A stretch of 64,000 bases of DNA from an uncultured Spirochaetales bacterium. Lineage in GTDB: Bacteria > Spirochaetota > Spirochaetia > Sphaerochaetales > Sphaerochaetaceae. Location: positions 62,001 to 126,000 of the forward strand of contig CASFDA010000013.1 of NCBI GenBank assembly GCA_949293335.1, given 5' to 3'. The notes under the pieces were generated by a model, which saw only the letters and a list, made by a program, of their open reading frames with translations, was not told where the DNA came from and did no database searches. Both the position numbers and the translations under genes were made by a program. This document shows, piece by piece, positions 18,299 to 26,915 of this stretch. How positions within the stretch are numbered: the stretch's first letter is position 1; every line of letters starts with the position of its first letter.

Positions 18299-18508
18299 AT
18301 GGCATACGTAAGAGTAGATGACAACGAGCCTTTGGAAAAGTCAATCAAGCGTTTCAAGCGCATGGTTGAGAAGGAAGGCATCATCCGCGAATGGAAGAAG
18401 CGTGAGTTCTACGAGAAGCCCTCTACAATCAAGAACCGCAAGAACAAAGCACTTGCAAGGAAGCAGATGAAGAAGGTCAGGAAGATGCACGCATCGAAGG
18501 CCTATTGA
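18299..18508 (+). CDS. rpsU: 30S ribosomal protein S21
   Basis: A 69-residue basic ribosomal protein of the small subunit. The opening [26 protein letters not shown] and the [11 protein letters not shown] block are the standard S21 signature; the tail is strongly basic ([17 protein letters not shown]). A rich purine stretch (GGAAGGGAAAGGGGG) precedes the ATG by about ten bases. A strong intrinsic terminator follows at 18519-18543. Confidence 0.97.
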   Translation: MAYVRVDDNEPLEKSIKRFKRMVEKEGIIREWKKREFYEKPSTIKNRKNKALARKQMKKVRKMHASKAY

Positions 18509-18518
18509 TAATGCCTAC

Positions 18519-18543
18519 AGCACCTGGATTCAGGTGCTTTTTT
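18519..18543 (+). terminator. Rho-independent terminator of rpsU
   Basis: AGCACCTG (18519-18526), loop GATT, CAGGTGCT (18531-18538), then a run of six T. A perfect 8-bp stem with a U tract, 11 bases after the rpsU stop. Confidence 0.92.
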
Positions 18544-18591
18544 AGTTCTAAATTTTTTGTAAAACGCTGAAAACAGAGCTGTTTTGAGGCT

Positions 18592-18620
18592 TTGAGTCAA
18601 AAAAAGTAGCCAACTGCAAT
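18592..18620 (+). promoter_or_regulatory. Putative promoter of serA-serC
   Basis: TTGAGT (18592-18597) and TGCAAT (18615-18620) are spaced by 17 bases. The serA ribosome site GAGGAG lies at 18643-18648. Confidence 0.45.
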
Positions 18621-18656
18621 CTACCGTGTCATACTTGAATGAAGAGGAGTTTTCAG

Positions 18657-19538
18657 ATGGTCATACTAATCAAAGATGCGTTTGATGATTCACTTCCGAC
18701 TAAGCTAGAGAAGTTCGGAGAAGTTACTTCTGATGAGAATAGGCTGAAGGATGCCGATGTTCTCCTGATAAGGAGCAAGACGAAGTGTACGAGAGAGTTT
18801 CTTGAGCCTCTCGACAAGCTGAAAGTAATAATCCGGGGTGGTGTCGGTATGGACAATATCGACAGGAATGCGTGTGCGGAAAAGGGAATTTTAGCTTTAA
18901 ATACTCCAAAATCAAGTGCCATTGCTGTTGCTGAGCTGGCATTCTCGCTCATGCTCTCTGTTCCAAATAATCTTGTGTTCTATGACAATACCATGAAAAA
19001 AGGTGAGTGGAACAAGAAGACGAAAAGACATGAGCTATATGGAAAAAGGCTCGCCCTTCTTGGCTACGGAAACATCGCAAGAGAGGTGTCCAAAAGGGCC
19101 CAGGCATTTGGAATGGATGTTGTTGCGTATGATAAATACGTAAAGGAAGGTGATGTTCCCCTTATGGATACGATGGAGGATGCAGTAAAGGATGCAGACT
19201 ATATTTCGATGCATCTTCCTCTCACAGATGAGACGAGGGGCGTTATGGGTTCTCTGCTCATTTCTCACATGACGAAGAAACCTGTAGTGATCAATACAGG
19301 ACGGGGTGGCTGTGTCGATGAGAAAGCAGTTAGAGAAGCGCTTGATGAAGGAAAGCTTTCATGGTTTGCAACCGATGTATATTCTTCTGAACCCCCAGAA
19401 GCGGCAAATCCTGTCTTATCCTCTGATAAGGTCACACTTACTCCGCATGTTGGTGCAAACAGCGTAGAGAACCTTAACAGGATTGGGGATGAGGTAGTTG
19501 CAACTATTGAGAAACTGATCGAGGAGAAGAAGATATGA
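18657..19538 (+). CDS. serA: D-3-phosphoglycerate dehydrogenase-type NAD-dependent 2-hydroxyacid dehydrogenase
   Basis: A 293-residue cytoplasmic dehydrogenase, probably the first step of serine synthesis (3-phosphoglycerate to 3-phosphohydroxypyruvate). NAD-binding loop LLGYGNIAREV (about 133-143); active-site Arg in NTGRGGCVDEKAV and His in LTPHVGANSVEN near the C-terminus. It lacks the C-terminal ACT domain of long SerA, so feedback by serine is not expected through that route. The ATG at 18657 follows GAGGAG by 8 bases; the ATG at 18639 overlaps that ribosome site and was rejected. Its stop overlaps the serC start by 4 bases, which supports the serine assignment. Confidence 0.9.
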   Translation: MVILIKDAFDDSLPTKLEKFGEVTSDENRLKDADVLLIRSKTKCTREFLEPLDKLKVIIRGGVGMDNIDRNACAEKGILALNTPKSSAIAVAELAFSLMLSVPNNLVFYDNTMKKGEWNKKTKRHELYGKRLALLGYGNIAREVSKRAQAFGMDVVAYDKYVKEGDVPLMDTMEDAVKDADYISMHLPLTDETRGVMGSLLISHMTKKPVVINTGRGGCVDEKAVREALDEGKLSWFATDVYSSEPPEAANPVLSSDKVTLTPHVGANSVENLNRIGDEVVATIEKLIEEKKI

Positions 19539-20614
19539 GAAAGAAAAATTTCTTTGCAGGTCCTTCAGTGCTTCCTGTTGAGGTGCTTGAAAGGCTTTCT
19601 GAAGAGATAGTTGATTATCATGGACAGGGACTGTCAATGATCGAGGCATCCCATCGAGGTGGAATGTTTGAAGAGATGTATGATGAGTGCCTTGCTCTCT
19701 TCAGAGAATTACTTGGTATCACGGATGACTACGATGTCTATTTTCTCGGAGGCGGCGCAACATTGCAGTTCACCATGATACCTGTGAATTTCCTTAGGGA
19801 AGGAACTGTAGCAGACTATGCAAAGACTGGTACCTGGAGCAACAAGGCAACATCTGATGCCCAGAAACTCGGGAAAGTAAATGTGTTCTATGATGGAAAG
19901 GATAACAACTATACAAGCCTTCCTGATGTAGAGAAGATCGTGCCGAGTGCAAACAGTGCATATGTCTACCTTTGTGCGAATGAGACTATCGGAGGAATAG
20001 AATGGAAGAGCTTCCCGGATACGGGGGATGTTCCTCTAATCGCAGATATGTCATCAGATATTTTCTCCCGTCCTGTTGATGTGAAGAAGTTTGGAATGAT
20101 CTACGGAGGAGTCCAGAAGAATCTTGGACCGGCAGGTGCCACATTCATAATTATGCGAAAGGATATGCTCTCAAGGAGGAATGAAAACCTTACCGCATAC
20201 ATGGATTATGCCCTGCATTCGAAGGATAAGGGACTTTACAATACACCACCTGTATTCTCAATTTGGGCTGTGAAGCTTGTCCTCGAATGGATCAAGAAGA
20301 ACGGGGGAGTGGAAGGTATGGACAAGAGAGCAGAAGAAAAGAGCTCTCTGATTTACAGTGTCCTCGATTCCTCTTCCTTCTATCGTTCCCCTGTAGACAA
20401 GAGATACAGAAGCAGAATGAACATTGTATTCCGTCTTCCGAGTGAGGAACTTGAGAAGAAATTCATTTCCGAATCTCAGAAGGAAGGAATGCTTGGACTG
20501 AAAGGGCATAGAAGCGTAGGAGGCCTGAGAGCTAGCCTTTATAACGCTCTTCCATATGAGGATGTTGTGGCCTTGAGGGATTTCATGCTGGAGTTCGAGA
20601 AAAGGAATAGCTGA
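19535..20614 (+). CDS. serC: Phosphoserine aminotransferase
   Basis: A 359-residue PLP enzyme converting 3-phosphohydroxypyruvate and glutamate to phosphoserine. It opens KNFFAGPSVLPVEVLERL, the classic SerC start. Then come SHRGGMFEEMY (about 45), FLGGGATLQFTMIPVNFL (about 70), CANETIGGIEW (about 147) and the PLP lysine in YGGVQKNLGPAGATF (Lys near 194). The C-terminus has HRSVGGLRASLYNALP. It is coupled to serA by a 4-base overlap. Only the phosphatase SerB is missing from the window. Confidence 0.96.
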   Translation: MRKKNFFAGPSVLPVEVLERLSEEIVDYHGQGLSMIEASHRGGMFEEMYDECLALFRELLGITDDYDVYFLGGGATLQFTMIPVNFLREGTVADYAKTGTWSNKATSDAQKLGKVNVFYDGKDNNYTSLPDVEKIVPSANSAYVYLCANETIGGIEWKSFPDTGDVPLIADMSSDIFSRPVDVKKFGMIYGGVQKNLGPAGATFIIMRKDMLSRRNENLTAYMDYALHSKDKGLYNTPPVFSIWAVKLVLEWIKKNGGVEGMDKRAEEKSSLIYSVLDSSSFYRSPVDKRYRSRMNIVFRLPSEELEKKFISESQKEGMLGLKGHRSVGGLRASLYNALPYEDVVALRDFMLEFEKRNS

Positions 20615-20622
20615 GTTTAGTA

Positions 20623-21087
20623 ATGATCAGACAGATTGATGAGACTAACAAGGAGATAATGCGGAAGATGAGCGACGGAAAGAGAACCTTTTCTTCTGTC
20701 GCATCTGAATTGGGTATTACGGAAAATACGGTGAGAAACCGTATCAACAAGATGAATGAGGATGGCCTTTTCTTTATAAAGGGTTTGGCCAATCCAGATA
20801 AGATTGACTGGCTTGATGTCATGTTCGTTGGTCTTTCGCTCGATAAGCATGCTCTTGGAAATATCGATGTTAAGCTCAAGGAGTTATCTGCACTTAAGGG
20901 TGTTGTCAGCGCATCTCTGGTCTCTGGCCGTTATGATGTCCTTCTACTAGTGACAGTTGCATCTCAGGAGAGTCATTCTTTCATGTCTTTCCTGACGGCA
21001 GAGCTTGCTAAAGTGGAAGGCGTAATGGATATGGAGACGTTCGTGGTATTCAAGTCAGAGAATCTGCTTGTTCCATATATCCTTTGA
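20623..21087 (+). CDS. Lrp/AsnC family transcriptional regulator
   Basis: A 154-residue regulator with an N-terminal winged helix-turn-helix (RTFSSVASELGITENTVRNRINKMNEDGLF, about 20-49) and a C-terminal RAM ligand domain (about 65-145, with LSALKGVVSASLVSGRYDVLLLV). The family senses amino acids or related ligands. It lies 8 bases after serC on the same strand, so it may control the serine operon, its own expression or both. The ribosome site is weak. A terminator at 21110-21138 closes the unit. Confidence 0.88.
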   Translation: MIRQIDETNKEIMRKMSDGKRTFSSVASELGITENTVRNRINKMNEDGLFFIKGLANPDKIDWLDVMFVGLSLDKHALGNIDVKLKELSALKGVVSASLVSGRYDVLLLVTVASQESHSFMSFLTAELAKVEGVMDMETFVVFKSENLLVPYIL

Positions 21088-21109
21088 TTAGTTGCTCTGT
21101 TTTTCTAGT

Positions 21110-21138
21110 GGGGGAGAGCTTGTCTTTCCCCTTTTTTT
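21110..21138 (+). terminator. Intrinsic terminator after the AsnC-type gene
   Basis: GGGGGAGA (from 21110) pairs with TCTTTCCCC (ending 21131), followed by seven T (21132-21138). It separates the serA-serC-regulator unit from the DHOD-like gene. Confidence 0.8.
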
Positions 21139-21226
21139 CATGCATTTCCAAAATGGCAATGTACTTTCGGGAAGTATATCTAATTGGAGGATTTTGGATT
21201 ATACTAAAAGCCAATGGAGGGATAAA

Positions 21227-22201
21227 ATGGCTAATTTGGAAACAAAATATATGGGTCTTGAGCTGAAAAGCCCTGTAATAGTCGGATCCGGGCCACTCAC
21301 GATCAAGGTCAGTGATATGGTCGAATGTGAAAAGAATGGGGCAGGTGCAGTTGTCCTGAAATCCATTTTTGAAGAACAGATTGATAAAGAGACTGACAGA
21401 GGTTTTGAGGAATACGGGGATTTTCTTACTCACACGGAGAGCCATTCATACTTTGAGTCCCTGTCCAAGGATTACCACATAGATAAATATCTTGAGATGC
21501 TTGAGGAGACTAAGAAGAATCTCACAATTCCTGTAATAGCGAGCATAAACTGCCGGAAGATGAGTTCTTGGATTGAGTATGCTGATCGCTTCATCCGCTC
21601 AGGGGCAGACGGTATAGAACTTAATTATTACCCGCTGATATCTGATTATCGTGTTAGCGGAAGCGAAGTTGATAAAGCTATTCTTTCTTTTGCTAAAGAG
21701 GCGAGGAAGAAGATAAATTGCCCGCTCTCCCTCAAGATTGGCAACAGATATTCTTCTCTTTCGTATATTATCCACGAGCTTGACGAGATTGGAATTGATG
21801 GTTTGGTCCTCTTCAACAGGCCTTTCAGACCTGATGTGAATCTGACTGATCTCTCTGTCGGGGTAGGGTCTGTCGTTTCTTCAAAAGATGAGTATTCGGA
21901 AACTCTCAGATGGACTGCGCTGATGAGTGGGGAAGTTGATCTGGACATTGCATCGAATACAGGGATCTACGATGGGAAGACAGTTGCAAAACTGATTCTG
22001 GCTGGTGCTTCAGCTGTCGAGGTTCTCTCTGTCCTCATGAGGGAAGGTATTGGATCGATAAAGAAGATAAACGAAGAGCTTTCAGCCTTTATGGACGAAA
22101 AGGGTTATAAGTCCATCTCTTCTTTCAAAGGACTTCTTGCCCAGGAGAACCATGAAGGAGATGCCTGGGAGAGAGTACAGTTCTTGAGAACTATCGGATA
22201 A
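21227..22201 (+). CDS. Dihydroorotate dehydrogenase-like FMN oxidoreductase
   Basis: A 324-residue TIM-barrel protein of the DHOD family: LETKYMGLELKSPVIVGSGPLT at the start, GAVVLKSIFEEQI (about 39), PVIASINCRKMSSW (about 101), ADGIELNYYPL (about 127), LSLKIGNRYSSL and the phosphate-binding SNTGIYDGKTVAKLILAGASAVEV near the end. Where true DHODs have the ELNxSCPN catalytic loop, this one has ELNYYPL, so it belongs with the uncharacterised dihydroorotate dehydrogenase-like group rather than pyrD proper. GGAGGG precedes ATG 21227. Earlier in-frame starts run back through the upstream terminator. An acyltransferase gene follows after 3 bases. Confidence 0.82.
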   Translation: MANLETKYMGLELKSPVIVGSGPLTIKVSDMVECEKNGAGAVVLKSIFEEQIDKETDRGFEEYGDFLTHTESHSYFESLSKDYHIDKYLEMLEETKKNLTIPVIASINCRKMSSWIEYADRFIRSGADGIELNYYPLISDYRVSGSEVDKAILSFAKEARKKINCPLSLKIGNRYSSLSYIIHELDEIGIDGLVLFNRPFRPDVNLTDLSVGVGSVVSSKDEYSETLRWTALMSGEVDLDIASNTGIYDGKTVAKLILAGASAVEVLSVLMREGIGSIKKINEELSAFMDEKGYKSISSFKGLLAQENHEGDAWERVQFLRTIG

Positions 22202-22204
22202 GTT

Positions 22205-23326
22205 ATGGATTACGAGAAATATAAAGATATTGCCCCTTACCGGGGAGATGATTTTATTGCCGCACGTCAACGCTTCCTGAATAGCCAGAAAGCAATCGAT
22301 AAGTTCTTTTCTAGCGTCTTCTCTCCCGGAGATCCTCGGAAAGATCAGTTCATATCTGCTCTTCCTTCTGTCTTTTCAAATGTATCTGATTATCAGGGAT
22401 TTCTGACAATTACTGTCGGTACTCTTCTTCCTCCTGTGATGGAGAGGACCATGGATGGCTTCACATTCAGCGGAGGAGAGAATCTTGATAAGGACGAGAA
22501 ATATCTTTTCGTGTCTACTCATAGGGATATCATTCTTGATTGTGCTTTGCTTGATTATGTGATGATCAAGAAGAAGCTCCCTCTTGTGGAGATGGCCTTT
22601 GGTGATAATCTCATTTCAAGCAAATTTGTTGAGGATCTTTTCCGCCTTGATGGTGGAATACTTGTCAGAAGGGATCTTCCTGTGAGAGAAAAGTACAAGG
22701 AGACAGTACTTCTTTCAGAATATATGGTCGAGTCAGTTACAGAGAAGAATGCCTCTATCTGGGTTGCGCAGAGAAGTGGAAGAAGCAAGGACGGAATTGA
22801 CGAGACGCAGCCTGCGATCATCAAGATGCTTTATGTCTCCCAGAAGAGCAAAGGGATAAAATTCCAAGATCTTATCAAAAATATGCATATAGTCCCTGTC
22901 TCCATTTCCTATCAGTACAATCCAAATGATGTGATGATGAGCCGGGAAGAGGTCGGGAAGCTGGAAAATGGGGCATACGCGAAGAAGAAATATGAAGATA
23001 CGGTTTCAATGATGAAAGGTATCAAGGAATTCAAAGGGAAGGCTCATCTTGCTTTCTCATCTCCTCTTGATGGCGATTACGAGACACCAGATGATGTTGC
23101 AAAGGCAATTGACAAGGCGATCCATCTTTCATACAGACTTTGGAACACGAACTACTTTGCATATGATTATCTTTCAGGTGGAAAGAGGTTTGAAAAAGAG
23201 TATCAGGATCTCGATATAGAGAAATTCCTCGATCGTTTTACGCATGTCTCTCCGAAAGTAAGGGAGTATGCGCTTTCCTCATATGCGAATCCTGTGAGGA
23301 AATACCTTGAGGCAGTTGAAGCTTAA
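22205..23326 (+). CDS. Glycerol-phosphate acyltransferase-like protein (PlsC superfamily)
   Basis: A 373-residue protein with the acyltransferase core: YLFVSTHRDIILDCALLDY (about 96-114) supplies the His-Asp pair (H-R-D-I-I-L-D, a spacing variant of HX4D). FRLDGGILVRRDLP (about 149) supplies the acceptor-binding Arg, and NASIWVAQRSGRSKDG (about 182) replaces the usual FPEGTRS block. It probably acylates a glycerophospholipid precursor at the inner membrane, although no clear membrane span is visible. It lies 3 bases after the DHOD-like gene; the following lipoprotein gene overlaps its end. Confidence 0.82.
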   Translation: MDYEKYKDIAPYRGDDFIAARQRFLNSQKAIDKFFSSVFSPGDPRKDQFISALPSVFSNVSDYQGFLTITVGTLLPPVMERTMDGFTFSGGENLDKDEKYLFVSTHRDIILDCALLDYVMIKKKLPLVEMAFGDNLISSKFVEDLFRLDGGILVRRDLPVREKYKETVLLSEYMVESVTEKNASIWVAQRSGRSKDGIDETQPAIIKMLYVSQKSKGIKFQDLIKNMHIVPVSISYQYNPNDVMMSREEVGKLENGAYAKKKYEDTVSMMKGIKEFKGKAHLAFSSPLDGDYETPDDVAKAIDKAIHLSYRLWNTNYFAYDYLSGGKRFEKEYQDLDIEKFLDRFTHVSPKVREYALSSYANPVRKYLEAVEA

Positions 23327-23897
23327 TTTCCTCATCTTCCTTTCCATAGCACTTCTTTTCTCATGTGAAAGAAGTGCTTTTTCCCTTTTTTCCGTCTCAC
23401 TCAATTCCGACAATATGGAAGATCGGTCATCCCTTGTCCTTTCTCTTGCTACTGATGATATTGAAAGCGAATACACATACAGGCTTACTTCTCCTTCTTC
23501 ACTCCTGTATTGGGAAGGGAATCTGGCTGTTGATGAATCTGGAAAGATGACATCGCCTGAAATGGATATAACAAAGGGAGCAAGATTTGAAAGGGGAGAG
23601 TATTCGCTTATTGTTTACTCCTCAGGAGGAACAGAGATAAGTACATCTGTCATTTATAGTGAAAGTGATGTAAGTTCATATCCGTTTGTACAGGATGGGC
23701 TTCTCTATTCTCCTGAAGGGTCATCAGGAATGTTCGTTACATTTTCTAATGGCGAGACTGCAGAAGTCACTTCTCCATATGCCCTTACGGGGAATGAAGT
23801 ATCAGCCTATGCTGAAGATGCGTATTTCAATCGTTATAGAATTGTTGCGAAAAACACATTGCTTGCCTATGGGATGAAAGCGACGGAATCAGAATGA
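23307..23897 (+). CDS. Predicted lipoprotein of unknown function
   Basis: A 196-residue protein with a lipoprotein signal: basic start, hydrophobic LNFLIFLSIALLF, then the lipobox FSC with Cys20. The mature part is rich in Ser, Thr and Tyr with beta-strand character (ESEYTYRLTSPSSLLYWEG, GEYSLIVYSSGGTEISTSV) and no recognised domain. The start appears to be TTG at 23307, overlapping the acyltransferase gene by 20 bases; a second TTG lies at 23316. The cluster position suggests a cell-envelope role. Its stop overlaps the convergent PPOX remnant by 9 bases. Confidence 0.7.
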   Translation: MRQLKLNFLIFLSIALLFSCERSAFSLFSVSLNSDNMEDRSSLVLSLATDDIESEYTYRLTSPSSLLYWEGNLAVDESGKMTSPEMDITKGARFERGEYSLIVYSSGGTEISTSVIYSESDVSSYPFVQDGLLYSPEGSSGMFVTFSNGETAEVTSPYALTGNEVSAYAEDAYFNRYRIVAKNTLLAYGMKATESE

Positions 23898-24145
23898 GAT
23901 GACGGAAGAATTACCGTCAATCCAGAGTATAGCCTTCTTAATGGAAAACTTGATGAGACAGTAGTTTTCACCATCCACTTCATCCGGATAGTAGTGGATG
24001 AAGAATCCTTCCTGAATCGTTTGGGCATATCCTTTTTCGTAATGACTTCAGCTGTCCCTGTGAAGCTCATGCTGTCAGCTTCCCTGACGAAGGAGATGCC
24101 TTGTTTTGTCGAGCTCAGGGCTCGCCTGTGGGAGAGCCTGACCAT
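23889..24145 (-). pseudogene. Frameshifted, N-truncated remnant of a PPOX-type (pyridoxamine 5'-phosphate oxidase-like) split-barrel protein
   Basis: From 24145 one frame reads ISFVREADSMSFTGTAEVITKK, typical of the middle of a PPOX barrel. The family match then breaks off, and a second frame continues it with GYAQTIQEGFFIHYYPDEVD, a CLIKFSIKKAILWID strand and a TGA at 23889-23891. The break lies beside a run of five T (24033-24037). The N-terminal third of the family is missing and the remnant begins right after the mutL stop, in the same frame. The joined frames look like a family member, so decay, or less likely a sequencing error plus a short protein, is inferred. Confidence 0.7.
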
Positions 24146-24151
24146 TGAACT

Positions 24152-25915
24152 CTAAAGCGTTCTTCCAACCATTTTCAGCAATTCTTTTTCAGTGATCTTC
24201 ACAAGGAACGTTCTTCCATGCGGACAAACCGGCTCATCCATGGAAAATACTTTCTTCAGTATTTCGATCGCGCTGTAGCTGTCAATCCTGTCTCCCCTCT
24301 TGATGGCTTTCTTGCATGCCATGATGGCAAAGATCTCACTTTCGAGCTCGCTTGTACTTCCTACACTATTCTCAATAAAAGATACGATCTGGCTTTCAAC
24401 GTCTTTTGCGATTGCTGGGAGCGCAATTATTTCCCATTTCCCGTTTCCTGCATCTGTGAGCATTATCCCGAGTTTTGTATAGATTTCCGAGTGCTCTTTG
24501 AGAAAACTGTCCACATCACTTTCAACATTGAGGGAGATAGGAGTTAGAAGCTTCTGCACAGATACTTGGGAAAGAAGTTCATCGTAAAGTATCCTCTCAT
24601 GTGCTGCATGCTGATCGACAAGATAAAGTGTATCGTCCATTTCTGCCAGAAGAAAAAGGGAGAAGCATTGCCCGATGTAAGTAAAGGAAATTACTTCCTG
24701 CTTTTCTTCTTTTTCCTCTTCTTTCTCTCTTCTTCCTTCCCTTAGCTTCTTTAATTCCTTTGCTTTTTCAAGCCATGTACTGTTCTTTGGTTTTTCGCTT
24801 TCTCTGTATGTATATATTTTCTCAAGAAGAAAATTGCTTTCTGTTGTCTTTTTAGCATTTGCCCTGATTTCATTCTCAGTAAAGAGACTTGAAGTATTCT
24901 CCTCTCTCTTGATTTCCGGAATCTTTCGTTCCAGTCCGTTCTGAATCAGGAGGACGATTGCATGATGTATTTCCTTTGAATTCCTCAGTTTCACTTCTTT
25001 CTTTGTTGGGTGGATGTTGAAGTCTGTAAGAGCTGCATCATTTTCAATAAATAGAACTGAATAGGGATATGATCCTCCTGGAAGCAGTTCTCCATAGCCG
25101 TAGCTCACAGCTTGCTGGAGAGAGAAGTCTTCAACAGCTCTTCCATTCACATAGATTCTAATTTCTTTTCTGTCTGTCCTGTGAATGTCCTGTCTGGTCC
25201 CTATGAACGTGATTGAGAATTCTTCTCCGTGTGTCTTCAATACAACTACTTCGTCATCTGGTATCCCCATCGGACGATAGAGCATCATCACTCGTTCCTT
25301 AAGGTCCTTTGCCTTCTCATAACTGAGTTTCAATGCTCCGTCCTGATAATATCTGAATGAAATCTGTGGATAGCAGAGTGCTTTCTTTATGATCATTGAT
25401 CTGTTTTGGAGATTTTCTGTCTGTGCTCTTTTCAGGAAAGCCCTACGTGCTGGTATTTCCTGGAAAAGTCCCTCTGCTGTGATTATCGTTCCCTTTTCAG
25501 GCCCGCCTCTGAATATCGGCAGGCGTTTTCCATTGTCGATTACAAGGGTGTATGCTTCGTCATCATCCTGCGCTTTGCTTTTTATGGTAAGCTTTGAGAC
25601 TGCGGATATTGAATATAGTGCTTCACCCCGGAACCCGAGTGTGTGAATGTTGTATAAATCATCTTCCACCCTGATCTTGCTGGTTGCATGTCTTTCTCCG
25701 ATGAGTGCAAGATCATCTTTTCCGATTCCGCATCCGTTATCGATACATGTAAGGCGATCTATTCCGCCTCCATCAGCTTCAATGACGATTTCATCGCCGC
25801 CTGAATCTATGGCATTATCTAAAAATTCCCGTAATACAGACTCGGGACGCTCAACAACCTCCCCGGCTGCAATACGGGACGAAAGCAGATGTGGTAATAA
25901 ATTTATTCTATTCAC
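24152..25915 (-). CDS. mutL: DNA mismatch repair protein MutL
   Basis: A 587-residue GHKL ATPase that links MutS to downstream repair. N-terminal motifs: AAGEVVERPESVLREFLDNAID (about 16-37), DNGCGIGKDDL, HATSKI and LGFRGEALYSIS. After a variable Lys/Glu-rich linker (about 335-400) the C-terminal domain has DQHAAHERILYDEL (near 432), ACKKAIKRGD (near 533) and CPHGRTF (near 562), the set found in endonuclease-type MutL. The last acidic position of DQHA(X)2E(X)4E is Asp rather than Glu. The PPOX remnant lies directly downstream. Confidence 0.96.
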   Translation of the reverse strand: MNRINLLPHLLSSRIAAGEVVERPESVLREFLDNAIDSGGDEIVIEADGGGIDRLTCIDNGCGIGKDDLALIGERHATSKIRVEDDLYNIHTLGFRGEALYSISAVSKLTIKSKAQDDDEAYTLVIDNGKRLPIFRGGPEKGTIITAEGLFQEIPARRAFLKRAQTENLQNRSMIIKKALCYPQISFRYYQDGALKLSYEKAKDLKERVMMLYRPMGIPDDEVVVLKTHGEEFSITFIGTRQDIHRTDRKEIRIYVNGRAVEDFSLQQAVSYGYGELLPGGSYPYSVLFIENDAALTDFNIHPTKKEVKLRNSKEIHHAIVLLIQNGLERKIPEIKREENTSSLFTENEIRANAKKTTESNFLLEKIYTYRESEKPKNSTWLEKAKELKKLREGRREKEEEKEEKQEVISFTYIGQCFSLFLLAEMDDTLYLVDQHAAHERILYDELLSQVSVQKLLTPISLNVESDVDSFLKEHSEIYTKLGIMLTDAGNGKWEIIALPAIAKDVESQIVSFIENSVGSTSELESEIFAIMACKKAIKRGDRIDSYSAIEILKKVFSMDEPVCPHGRTFLVKITEKELLKMVGRTL

Positions 25916-25923
25916 TTATTTCT

Positions 25924-26883
25924 TCAATCAATTCTAGTCACTACTGGAGGAAACAGATCCTCATCAATGTTCTCTCCATAAACAGATACCAAAGGTGAAG
26001 AAACAACAGGCGCCTGAGGAATATCCTGTGCTTCTTCTGCTGTTGCTGCTTCGTCAGGAATTCCTGTAAGCATACTTTCAGAGAGGACAACGCTTGGAGC
26101 TGCTGGAAGCACTTCAACAGCTTCCGGTCCGGTTTCTGGCTCGTCGACAATTACTTCAACTATTTCCACCTCTCCAGTCAGATAGCTGTCAGAAAGATAC
26201 ACTTGTGGGCTTTCTGGAATAGCTGGAACCTCTGTCTCTGGAATGGTAACACTTGGCATATCTGGAGTTGCTGGTGACTCAAGAGAGGAACTCACACTTA
26301 CTCTAGGTACATCAGGAATCATCAGATCAAGTACTGTAAGTTCGTTATAGCGGTTAGGGGAGAGCTGATCCATGATTCCAGAGAAAGCAGAGACATAGCT
26401 CATATTCCTGATAGAACCGCTGCGTCCGAGGATACTGTCATAATACTCTGCTGAAGAAGACCCTGAAAGGTTGTATAGGGCTTCTTCATCGTCGGTTGAG
26501 ACGAATAGATATTCACCTGCGCCTGAAATAGAGAAGGAACTGGTAGGAGTAAAGACTTCTACGGGGAGTTCTGCGCTGAGCACGATATCCATCATTCCTG
26601 AAACCAGATAGAAACTAGAACCTTCCTCTGAAAGTCCAGTTACAGCCAAAATGGAATCAGGGAAGAGGTATACGTTCCCGAAAGGACTGGTAAAAACAGC
26701 CCTCTCTGCTTTTGTAAGGATTATAAACGTCCCTTCATTCATCTCGCTGTCGCTTGGAATCATGACACCTATTTCATTGTATAGGGTCAGACCTTCGACA
26801 TCCTGATCAAGTTTCAGACCGCTAGAGAAGAGCAAACAAGATGACAGGAGCATGACAAAGGCAAACAGTATTGTTCTTTTCAT
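25924..26883 (-). CDS. Secreted FecR-like protein with a Pro/Glu-rich tail
   Basis: A 319-residue protein that starts MKRTILFAFVMLLSSCLLFSSG, a signal peptide with a possible lipoprotein cysteine. Residues about 50-135 follow the FecR pattern (AVFTSPFGNVYLFPDSILAV, then FYLVSGMMDIVLSAELPVEVFTPTSSFSISGAGEYLFV). The C-terminal half is low in complexity, rich in Pro, Glu, Val and Ser, with two copies of a VxLSxSxLTG motif. It probably extends across the periplasm or cell surface; no catalytic site is seen. ATG 26883 is preceded by AGAGG; a start 12 codons upstream lacks a ribosome site. It lies 32 bases after the TtcA-like gene. Confidence 0.72.
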   Translation of the reverse strand: MKRTILFAFVMLLSSCLLFSSGLKLDQDVEGLTLYNEIGVMIPSDSEMNEGTFIILTKAERAVFTSPFGNVYLFPDSILAVTGLSEEGSSFYLVSGMMDIVLSAELPVEVFTPTSSFSISGAGEYLFVSTDDEEALYNLSGSSSAEYYDSILGRSGSIRNMSYVSAFSGIMDQLSPNRYNELTVLDLMIPDVPRVSVSSSLESPATPDMPSVTIPETEVPAIPESPQVYLSDSYLTGEVEIVEVIVDEPETGPEAVEVLPAAPSVVLSESMLTGIPDEAATAEEAQDIPQAPVVSSPLVSVYGENIDEDLFPPVVTRID

Positions 26884-26915
26884 CGGGAACCTCTTGGAAG
26901 TAAGTTTAACATATA

